Assembly: GCA_015222295.1 (NCBI GenBank)
Contig: JADFUZ010000072.1
Location: 1-6,677 of the forward strand
From: Chloroflexota bacterium
GTDB taxonomy: Bacteria > Chloroflexota > Dehalococcoidia > GIF9 > AB-539-J10
Length of the DNA: 6,677 bases
Direction of reading: 5' to 3'
The position numbers and the translations under genes are program-made. Positions 1 through 5,827 of the stretch are shown piece after piece. Positions within the stretch are counted from its first letter, which is position 1. Every line of letters starts with the position of its first letter. Below the pieces are notes generated by a model. The model had not been told where the DNA came from. It saw only the letters and a program-made list of their open reading frames with translations, and searched no databases.

Positions 1-1889
1 GTATAATGGGTCCCCTATGGGCCGCATACGAGACCACCGAGGAGTTTTACACAGTATGTGAAAAGCTCTGGGACAACGACTTCACGAGCACGGCCGAGCG
101 CGATGAGCTGTTTGAGAGTGCCATGTGGGACGCGATGGCTTGCGCCAACACTATGTGGGTAGACGACCGCCTCAGTTTCTCGCCAGCGCGGACCGATATG
201 CACGTGGCAGCTGATTCCTACGGTGGCATCTCCGGCTCATGGCTGATGGGTTGGACTCTCCACTTCCGCGACGAGAATGGTGTGCCGCAGCTACCGACGG
301 GTAGCACGGTATGCAGGGCGGCATCAACCGACGTGCTCACTCAGCCATGGAACCCGGTGGCCGGCTCCAACTGGGTCTACGACATGATCCCGATCCGCGC
401 CTCGGGCGAGCCTGGCTTCACGTATGATCCAAACACCGGCCTCCAATGGCCTCTCACCGCGGTAGAGGCAGAGGTGACCTGGGTCGAGGGTTCGCCCATA
501 GTGTTTGACCCTGAACACACCGGCTGGCTCACGACCAGCATTGTGGCCGACGAGATTCCTGTACCGGACACTGCCTGGTACGACTTCGATGCCACGACCG
601 GCGAATTTGTGACCGTGGGAGAAGAGCTCGGCAGCGGTGTGACCGCCAAAACCAAGACCGTCGTCCGCTATCCAGACGACATCTTTACCCGTCCGCTGCA
701 TGACGGCAGCACGCTCGACGAGGGCGACTTCCTGCTCTATGCGATCATGCAGTTCGTCCGGGCCGATCCGGATAGCCCGCTCTACGACACCAGCTGGGTA
801 CCGACGTACGACGCTTTCATGAGCCACTTCAAGGGCGTGGAGTTCAATTTCAACCCAGGCGACGGCTATGGCCTGGAGGTCACGACCTACGATGATGCCT
901 TCGCATTGGACGCGGAGAATACCGCCGGCGATGAGCAGCATTGCTGGTTCCCGTATGACCAATTTGGCCAGTGGTGCTGGCACAACATCGCCCTGGGCAT
1001 TCTGGCCGAGGAAGACCTTGCGCTGTGTTTCTCACAGAAAAAGGCCACTGACAACACTGTCGAGTGGATGCACTTCGTCGACGGACCGACCCTGGCCATA
1101 CTTGAAGGCTACCTAGCCGAGGCTCTTACTACCGGATATATCCCGTTCGAGAACGTGCTGGGAGACTACATCGACCAGTCAGAGGCGCTAGCCCGCTACG
1201 CCAATCTGGACGCATTTTATGCAGACAAGGGTCACTTCTGGGTAGGCGGCGGACCGTACTACATTGAGGATGTCGACTCTGTTGGCCAGGTCATCGAGCT
1301 GGCGAGACACACGACATACCCTGAGGATGCCAGCCGCTGGTTCTTCACGATGGATCCGGTCCCCACGACCCCACCTGCGCACACGGGTGCCTGGCTCGAC
1401 GTGATCACGCTTGAGATCGCGGCGGAAGCAGCAGCAATCAGCATGCTGGGCAGCGACCTGCTTGATGTTTACATCTATGCCATCGCCGATGCTGATCTGC
1501 AGCAGACTTGTGATGACGACCCGAACATCCATTATTACGACAGTGCGGGCCTGTTCGACGAACTCAGGTTCAACCCGTCCGGCCCGTTCTTCCCCGGAAC
1601 AGGGGAACTGAACCCGTTTGCCATTCCTGAAGTCCGCGAAGCCATGCAATGGGCTGTGGACCGCGATTACGTCTGCGGCACCATCTATGGGGGAATGGCA
1701 ATCCCCAGATTCAGTGATGTCGGCTCCCTATCCGGAGATGGAGTCAAGTACGCAGACATCCTCGCTGATATCGAGGAGTACTATGCCTACAACTTCGAAG
1801 CGGCTGATGCCGCCGTCGAGGAGGCAATGCTGGCTGTCCCCGGTGTAACACGTGACGAACTTGGTCAGTACTACTGGGCAACTTCTTGA
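1..1889 (+). CDS. Family 5 (Dpp/Opp-type) ABC transporter extracytoplasmic solute-binding protein, 5' partial, unusual segment order
   Basis: The reading frame is open to the left edge (first full codon at 3; ATG at 6 is probably internal), so the signal peptide is outside the window. Residues are numbered from the ATG at 6. Recognisable family 5 segments are: 1-88, like the canonical C-terminal part of lobe I (ERDELFESAMWDA); 98-150, like the usual N-terminal lobe I (DVLTQPWNPVAGSNWVYD); 233-245, the DGSTLDEGDF motif (usually DGxxxTAxDV); 409-420, GHFWVGGGPYYI (usually GTGPY); 460-490, start of lobe II; 535-567, LNPFAIPEVREA to VDRDYVCGTIYGGMAIP (usually PFxDxxVRxA...AIDR). The protein ends at residue 627, where canonical proteins still have the second half of lobe II. 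It would capture solute outside the membrane for the importer encoded downstream. Asp+Glu (about 105) far outnumber Lys+Arg (about 25), and there are eight cysteines. The substrate is unknown; peptides or oligosaccharides are possible. Family assignment is firm, architecture less so. Confidence 0.85.
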   Translation, partial: IMGPLWAAYETTEEFYTVCEKLWDNDFTSTAERDELFESAMWDAMACANTMWVDDRLSFSPARTDMHVAADSYGGISGSWLMGWTLHFRDENGVPQLPTGSTVCRAASTDVLTQPWNPVAGSNWVYDMIPIRASGEPGFTYDPNTGLQWPLTAVEAEVTWVEGSPIVFDPEHTGWLTTSIVADEIPVPDTAWYDFDATTGEFVTVGEELGSGVTAKTKTVVRYPDDIFTRPLHDGSTLDEGDFLLYAIMQFVRADPDSPLYDTSWVPTYDAFMSHFKGVEFNFNPGDGYGLEVTTYDDAFALDAENTAGDEQHCWFPYDQFGQWCWHNIALGILAEEDLALCFSQKKATDNTVEWMHFVDGPTLAILEGYLAEALTTGYIPFENVLGDYIDQSEALARYANLDAFYADKGHFWVGGGPYYIEDVDSVGQVIELARHTTYPEDASRWFFTMDPVPTTPPAHTGAWLDVITLEIAAEAAAISMLGSDLLDVYIYAIADADLQQTCDDDPNIHYYDSAGLFDELRFNPSGPFFPGTGELNPFAIPEVREAMQWAVDRDYVCGTIYGGMAIPRFSDVGSLSGDGVKYADILADIEEYYAYNFEAADAAVEEAMLAVPGVTRDELGQYYWATS

Positions 1890-1916
1890 TGCCTACATAG
1901 CTAGGTAAGGCTAACA

Positions 1917-1954
1917 GAGGATCGCTGCCAGCCTGAGAGCTGGCAGCGATCCTC
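1917..1954 (+). terminator. Perfect 16 bp hairpin, probable transcription terminator after the binding-protein gene
   Basis: Arms GAGGATCGCTGCCAGC (1917-1932) and GCTGGCAGCGATCCTC (1939-1954) are perfectly complementary with a 6-nt loop, CTGAGA. The hairpin starts 28 bases after the TGA of the binding-protein gene. It is followed by GCTTATCTGG, not a clean T-run, so it may act as a weak intrinsic terminator, a Rho-assisted one, or a 3' end that stabilises the mRNA. Its position separates the binding-protein transcript from the permease/ATPase operon. Confidence 0.8.
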
Positions 1955-2101
1955 GCTTATCTGGTAGCTCTCTTTCATCATGGCGAGCCCTATGCAGCAG
2001 TAGTGTGGCAATCGCATTCTTCCAGTCAGATTGCTTCACCGGCCTCGACTCTCCGCAATGATAAAAATCGTGTCGGCAGAGTACCTGACGAGGGCGAGGA
2101 C

Positions 2102-2130
2102 TTGACAGTGACGAAGAGCTGATATACCAT
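2102..2130 (+). promoter_or_regulatory. Sigma70-like promoter candidate for the permease/ATPase operon
   Basis: A perfect -35 consensus TTGACA lies at 2102-2107. Two overlapping -10 choices follow: TACCAT at 2125-2130 with the ideal 17-nt spacer (4 of 6 consensus bases), or TATACC at 2123-2128 with a 15-nt spacer and an upstream TG at 2120-2121 (extended -10). Either would start transcription near 2135-2138, leaving a leader of about 230 nt before the ATG at 2366. It is the best promoter match seen between the terminator and the operon. Confidence 0.55.
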
Positions 2131-2247
2131 AGCTTGCATTTGGCAGGAAACTAATTATTGCGAGCTCAGGCTGCTCAAGATGTGGTCGCCCATCCGGTGT
2201 CTGTTTTTCACTGCCAACGATCGAACGGAGCATATGAGGGGCGCTGA

Positions 2248-2343
2248 GGCAATCCGGGGTGTTGGGGAGCGGAATTGCCGTGCCTTGATCAATCAGGGCA
2301 CGCGGGCTTGAACGGAGAACCAGATTTGGACAGCCCTGGTCTC
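2248..2343 (+). promoter_or_regulatory. Run of three consecutive hairpins in the probable operon leader
   Basis: Three inverted repeats follow each other. Hairpin A pairs GGCAATCCG (2248-2256) with CGGAATTGCC (2270-2279), with one bulged A. Hairpin B is the near-perfect palindrome at 2279-2302. Hairpin C pairs GAGAACCAG (2315-2323) with CTGGTCTC (2336-2343), with one bulged A, and its 3' arm ends immediately before the Shine-Dalgarno sequence. This layout would suit a cis-acting control of translation or mRNA stability. No known riboswitch class is recognised, and the role is inference. Confidence 0.35.
2279..2302. promoter_or_regulatory. 24 bp near-perfect palindrome, possible operator or RNA hairpin
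   Basis: Arms CGTGCCTTGAT (2279-2289) and ATCAGGGCACG (2292-2302) are complementary at 10 of 11 positions, the exception being a T/G pair that would still pair as U-G in RNA, around a central CA. As DNA it could bind a dimeric regulator about 140 bp downstream of the promoter candidate. As RNA it would form a stem with a small loop. There is no T-run after it, so an intrinsic terminator is unlikely. Confidence 0.35.
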
Positions 2344-2351
2344 GGAAGGAG
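2344..2351 (+). promoter_or_regulatory. Ribosome binding site of the DppB-type permease gene
   Basis: GGAAGGAG is a good Shine-Dalgarno match. The distance from its last base to the ATG at 2366 is 14 nt, longer than ideal. A better-spaced start is not available in frame. The ATG at 2352 is in another frame and reaches a stop after 17 codons. The site sits directly at the base of leader hairpin C (2315-2343). Confidence 0.6.
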
Positions 2352-2365
2352 ATGAGTCCGAACCT

Positions 2366-3451
2366 ATGCGGCAGATCATCAACACACTGGGAAAGTTCAC
2401 ACTGATCAGGGCGGTGCTCCTTTTTCTCGCTGTCATCGTCGCTGTATACCTCACTGTGATTGTCGCCAACCTGGGCGGTCAGCTTGACGAGATACGCAAG
2501 GCACAGATCAGGTTCGATATAGGGCAAACGGCGTTCGGCGACCCGAGTCTCCAGTCGCTACCTCCGGAGGTGGTTGCTGAGATGCTGAATGAGATGGCAG
2601 AGAGAGAGTTTCTTCGCCTGGGGATGGACCGCCCATTCTTCCCCATGCGGAGCTTCGAATACCTCTGGAGGGCCATGACACTGGAACTGGGGCGGGCAGA
2701 GCGCCTCAGCAGCGATGCCGGGTCACGGCAGGTGCGAAATATATTGATGGAACGAATTCCAGTCACGCTGGCCCTTTTCGGGACTGCCAATCTGGTTCTG
2801 TTTATTCTGGCGTTGTTCATTGCCCTGTTCCTATCCCGGCGGTACGGGGGCTTCCTGGACCGGCTGATTATCGCACTGGCGCCCAGTTCGGCAGCTCCCG
2901 GCTGGTTCTACGGTCTCTTTTTGATCCTCATCTTCGGGGCCGTGCTCAGGGTCCTGCCGTGGGGAGGGCTGGTGGATGCCCCCCTACCGGACACCAGCCT
3001 GGGTTATGCTTTGAGCGTGCTCAGGCACATGATCCTTCCCGTAACGGCCGTGGTGCTGGGAGCTTTGTTTGCCAGCATCTACACGTGGCGGACTTTCTTC
3101 CTTATCTACTCGAGCGAAGACTACGTCGAACTGGCCCGGGCCAAGGGGCTTTCTTCACGAGCTATTGACATGCGCTACGTCCTCCGGCCGGTTCTACCGC
3201 CCATCCTTACCAGTTTCCTGCTTGTGCTCATCACCATGTGGATGGGACAAATCGTCCTGGAGACCGTGTTCCACTGGCCGGGGCTGGGATCGGTATTCTA
3301 TCAGGCAACCCAGATGAGTGATGTACCTGTCATCCTCGGGGTGATTGTGATATACGGGTACTTACTGGCAGCAACAGTGTTCGTGCTGGACTTCGTCTAT
3401 GCTATTATAGATCCTCGTGTACGTGTGGGTGGTGGGGCGGTAAGGCACTAA
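2366..3451 (+). CDS. DppB/OppB-type ABC transporter permease
   Basis: One of the two channel-forming membrane subunits of a peptide/opine/nickel-family importer (BPD_transp_1 fold), 361 residues, a little longer than typical DppB. Hydrophobic segments lie at about 14-36, 133-156, 166-196, 222-248, 280-300 and 318-346. Residues about 37-132 form an extracytoplasmic loop that keeps the family element RLGMDRPFFPMRSFEYLWRA (85-104, usually GLDxPxxxRYxxWL) before ILMERIPVTLAL at 126-137. The EAA loop that docks on the ATPase is at 253-280 (YVELARAKG, then YVLRPVLPP), with the conserved glycine 261. FHWPGLG at 302-308 is also a family signature. The first 36 residues fit an uncleaved membrane anchor. 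It is the first gene of the permease/ATPase operon, 15 bp before the next permease, and should pair with that DppC-type protein. Substrate unknown. Confidence 0.95.
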   Translation: MRQIINTLGKFTLIRAVLLFLAVIVAVYLTVIVANLGGQLDEIRKAQIRFDIGQTAFGDPSLQSLPPEVVAEMLNEMAEREFLRLGMDRPFFPMRSFEYLWRAMTLELGRAERLSSDAGSRQVRNILMERIPVTLALFGTANLVLFILALFIALFLSRRYGGFLDRLIIALAPSSAAPGWFYGLFLILIFGAVLRVLPWGGLVDAPLPDTSLGYALSVLRHMILPVTAVVLGALFASIYTWRTFFLIYSSEDYVELARAKGLSSRAIDMRYVLRPVLPPILTSFLLVLITMWMGQIVLETVFHWPGLGSVFYQATQMSDVPVILGVIVIYGYLLAATVFVLDFVYAIIDPRVRVGGGAVRH

Positions 3452-3466
3452 CAATGTAGATAACTG

Positions 3467-4804
3467 ATGCAAAACTGGTTGGCGATGCTCAAGGGCGCTA
3501 AGCGTTACCCGTCACTGGTTGCCGGGGTGGTGATGATCATCATTTTCATTAGCTTCTCTATTTATGCTGTGGTTGCGCTTCCCTACAGCGAGGCGATCAG
3601 GCTGTGGCGTGGTGGCCCTGGCGTGTGGGACGAGACCCCGAGGAACGCCGGGCCGGTCTGGTTCGACCTGTTCATTGAAGGCAAGGTCCCCCGCACGATC
3701 GCGATCAACCTTGAAGATACGGGAACAAAGACCGAGGAAGCGACCAGTGACGGGATGAAGCGCGTGGAGATTATACTTCCGTTCCAGTATGATTACGATG
3801 GTTTCCCCAAGGAACTCAGATTGTATAGCGAAGCCCGCTATGAGGGGAGTCGGGAACCGGCAACCGTGTCCTGGCGGACACCCGACGGACGGACGATAAT
3901 CCTCCAGGAGAATCGCGTGCTCAGAATCGAGGATACGTACTACATCTCTCAGGACGACGAGCTCCGCACTCGATTATCGGGAATAGCGCCTCACAAAGGC
4001 CTGTTCGCTGACCCGAACAATGAAGAAAAGCCGCTTAAAGGAGAATACCAGCTTCTTCTGACAACCGAGGTGCCGGAGACTGCTGAACTGGACGCAAAGC
4101 TGGTGGCCCCCGGCCAGCTTCATGGTCTGGCCGGCACCGACCACCGCGGGCGAGATCTCATGGTCGCGCTTCTCTGGGGAGCACCGATCGGGCTCATGTT
4201 CGGGGTCTTTGCCGCCGTCGGCGCCCAGGTCAGCACGTTTGTGCTGTCAGCGATCGGCACCTGGTTGGGTGGTAAGATAGATAGGTTATTTCAATGGCTC
4301 ACCCAGGTCAATCTTGTTATCCCTGTGCTTCCTCTCCTCATCTTGATCGGCCACTTCTACTCTCGCAGTCTCTGGACCATGCTGGGAATGGTGATTGCCT
4401 TGAACGTGTTCAGTGCATCGTACTTGACATACCGCGCCATGTACCTCCAGGCGAAAGAAGCACCCTACATCGAGGCAGCCCAGGCGTACGGGGTGGGTAA
4501 CTTGCGCATGATCTTCCGGTACCTTATGCCCAGGATAGCACCGACGCTTCTGCCCCAGTTCGTTCTCATAATTCCACTGTTCGTGTTTCTGGAAGCCACG
4601 CTGTCGGTGCTCGGACTGGGGGATCCCGTTTTGCCCACCTGGGGCAAAGTCATTTACGACGCAGTTGACGAGGGCGCATTGTACAAAGGATACTACTACT
4701 GGCTGGTTGAGCCCGCAGTCCTCCTTTTGTTATTGGGAGTGGGTTTTGCCCTGATTGGTTACTCCCTGGATCGCATCTTCAACCCGAGATTGAGGACATT
4801 ATGA
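3467..4804 (+). CDS. DppC/OppC-type ABC transporter permease with a large extracytoplasmic domain
   Basis: Second membrane subunit of the importer, 445 residues against about 300 for usual DppC proteins. The extra length is between the first membrane segment (about 17-39) and the transport domain: residues about 40-225 are hydrophilic, rich in short beta-like stretches, and should lie outside the membrane. The family element usually written GTDxxGRDxxxRxxxGA is seen as GTDHRGRDLMVALLWGA (223-239). Further hydrophobic segments are at about 237-262, 282-298, 303-325, 362-382 and 413-433. The EAA loop is at 333-355 (PYIEAAQAYGVG, then FRYLMPRIAP), with glycine 342 conserved. TWGKVI at 391-396 is typical of the family. 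No convincing Shine-Dalgarno precedes ATG 3467, 15 bp after the previous stop, so translation may be coupled. Its stop overlaps the next start (ATGATGA). Confidence 0.95.
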   Translation: MQNWLAMLKGAKRYPSLVAGVVMIIIFISFSIYAVVALPYSEAIRLWRGGPGVWDETPRNAGPVWFDLFIEGKVPRTIAINLEDTGTKTEEATSDGMKRVEIILPFQYDYDGFPKELRLYSEARYEGSREPATVSWRTPDGRTIILQENRVLRIEDTYYISQDDELRTRLSGIAPHKGLFADPNNEEKPLKGEYQLLLTTEVPETAELDAKLVAPGQLHGLAGTDHRGRDLMVALLWGAPIGLMFGVFAAVGAQVSTFVLSAIGTWLGGKIDRLFQWLTQVNLVIPVLPLLILIGHFYSRSLWTMLGMVIALNVFSASYLTYRAMYLQAKEAPYIEAAQAYGVGNLRMIFRYLMPRIAPTLLPQFVLIIPLFVFLEATLSVLGLGDPVLPTWGKVIYDAVDEGALYKGYYYWLVEPAVLLLLLGVGFALIGYSLDRIFNPRLRTL

Positions 4805-5823
4805 TGAAGAAACTGAATCAAAAGCCGAAACCAGTAGCCGATGGTGCCGTAGGCCTGGAAAAAGGTAAAGGCCCTCTTCTCAAGGTCGAGGATGTTTTTC
4901 TCTACTTCAGCGCCACCGATGGCGTGGTACGTGCCGTAGATGGTGTCAGCTTTGAGCTCGCCCACGGTCAGTCTCTGGCTGTCGTCGGCGAATCCGGCTG
5001 CGGCAAGACCTCGCTCGCCAGGGCAATCCTGAGGCTCCTGCCACGCAACGTAGCTACCTATGAAGGCCGAATCTTCCTGAACGGCACGGACATCATGAAG
5101 TTCAGCGAGGAGCGCTTCCGGCGCGACGTGCGGTGGGTGCAAATATCAATGGTCTCGCAGGCAGCCATGAACTCCCTCAACCCCGTCATCAAGCTGAGAG
5201 ATCAGGTAGCCGAACCCTTGCTGCTTGACAACCGCACGGACAAGCGGGAGGCTTTCGAGAGGGCGCGGCAGGTCTTCCGCATCGTGGGCATTCCCTCGGC
5301 CTTCCTGGACCGCTATGCATTCGAGCTGTCGGGAGGAATGCGGCAGCGGGCAATCATCGCCATGGCACTGATAGCCAATCCGATCCTTGTCATCCTCGAT
5401 GAGCCGACTTCGGCACTGGACGTCCTGACCCAGGCCAACATCATGAACGCCCTCAAGAAGATCAAGCAAGAGCTGAGTTTGAACTTCATCCTCATCACCC
5501 ACGATATTGCAACCTCCAGCGAATTAGCGGATGAAGTAATCTGCATGTATGCCGGGCAATTGGTCGAGCACAGCACCGCCGAACGGTTCTATCGCGAGCC
5601 CCTGCATCCCTACGCCCAGAAGCTTATGGCCAGCGTGCCCACTCTGCACGTGTACAAGAAGCCTGAGTTCATCACTGGCCAGCCACCGAGCCTGCTCAAT
5701 CCACCTGAGGGCTGCCGATTTGCAGCCCGCTGCACCAGGCGGTTCGAACGCTGCCAGGAGGAGCCGCCCCTCTTTGTGTACGGGGATGCCAGGGTCAAGT
5801 GCTGGTTGTATGAGCGAGGTTAG
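4801..5823 (+). CDS. DppD/OppD-type ABC transporter ATP-binding protein
   Basis: One of two cytoplasmic ATPases that drive the importer, 340 residues, normal for the family. Visible motifs: Walker A GESGCGKTS (63-71), Q-loop glutamine 120 in VSQAAMNSLNP, signature LSGGMRQR (176-183), Walker B ILVILDEP (195-202), D-loop SALD (204-207) and switch histidine 234 in ITHD. The C-terminal oligopeptide-transporter extension follows, with HPYAQKLM at 269-276 and four cysteines (305, 311, 318, 334) in the C-x5-C-x6-C...C spacing that binds a [4Fe-4S] cluster in related Dpp/Opp ATPases. All catalytic residues are present. ATG 4801 overlaps the preceding stop (ATGA), so it is probably translationally coupled. 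ATG 4804 is in frame and sits 8 nt from GAGG at 4792-4795, so it may be the real start. The region before residue 25 is a poorly conserved tail. Confidence 0.96.
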   Translation: MMKKLNQKPKPVADGAVGLEKGKGPLLKVEDVFLYFSATDGVVRAVDGVSFELAHGQSLAVVGESGCGKTSLARAILRLLPRNVATYEGRIFLNGTDIMKFSEERFRRDVRWVQISMVSQAAMNSLNPVIKLRDQVAEPLLLDNRTDKREAFERARQVFRIVGIPSAFLDRYAFELSGGMRQRAIIAMALIANPILVILDEPTSALDVLTQANIMNALKKIKQELSLNFILITHDIATSSELADEVICMYAGQLVEHSTAERFYREPLHPYAQKLMASVPTLHVYKKPEFITGQPPSLLNPPEGCRFAARCTRRFERCQEEPPLFVYGDARVKCWLYERG

Positions 5824-5827
5824 GAGG
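5816..5827 (+). promoter_or_regulatory. Ribosome binding site region deciding the start of the DppF-type gene
   Basis: AGGAGG (5822-5827) directly abuts ATG 5828, with no spacer, and overlaps the stop codon TAG (5821-5823) of the upstream gene. A second purine run, GAGG at 5816-5819, is 8 nt from ATG 5828, a normal distance. ATG 5810 has no recognisable Shine-Dalgarno upstream. This favours 5828, with reinitiation by ribosomes finishing the DppD-type gene. Confidence 0.5.

Larger units (their letters stand above)
1890..2365. other. Non-coding intergenic region between binding protein and permease operon
   Basis: No gene is recognised in these 476 bases. They hold the terminator hairpin (1917-1954), a sigma70-like promoter candidate (2102-2130), a hairpin-rich putative leader (2248-2343) and the ribosome binding site of the first permease gene. 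Stretch 1955-2100 shows no feature I can name. A minus-strand open frame crosses 2036-2527, but it runs into the permease gene and resembles nothing recognised. Confidence 0.7.

Noticed and set aside
2..7. TATAAT, an exact -10 promoter hexamer next to the first ATG of the window
   Set aside because: It lies within a reading frame open to the left edge, there is no room to see a -35 element, and the protein lacks its expected N-terminal region, so the ATG at 6 is probably internal.
324..983. 219-codon open frame on the minus strand
   Set aside because: It is antisense to the clearly coding binding-protein gene, resembles no known family and has no evident ribosome binding context. Long antisense frames are common in GC-rich genes.
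1188..1649. 153-codon minus-strand open frame inside the binding-protein gene
   Set aside because: It is an arginine-rich shadow translation with no family resemblance, fully inside a well-supported gene.
1898..1913. Small inverted repeat TAGC...GCTA before the terminator
   Set aside because: Only four base pairs, which is expected by chance.
1850..1960. Possible frameshift truncating the binding protein at its 3' end
   Set aside because: The three frames after 1889 show no continuation of a binding-protein lobe, and a perfect hairpin follows 28 bases after the stop, so the gene end looks natural.
2036..2527. 163-codon minus-strand open frame spanning the intergenic region
   Set aside because: It overlaps the first 160 bp of the confident permease gene and the promoter and leader, and shows no recognisable domain. 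A shorter version from the ATG complement at 2231-2233 (about 65 codons) cannot be excluded but has no positive support.
5326..5349. LSGGM instead of LSGGQ in the ABC signature of the DppD-type ATPase
   Set aside because: LSGGMRQR is the normal form in DppD/OppD proteins, so it is not a defect.
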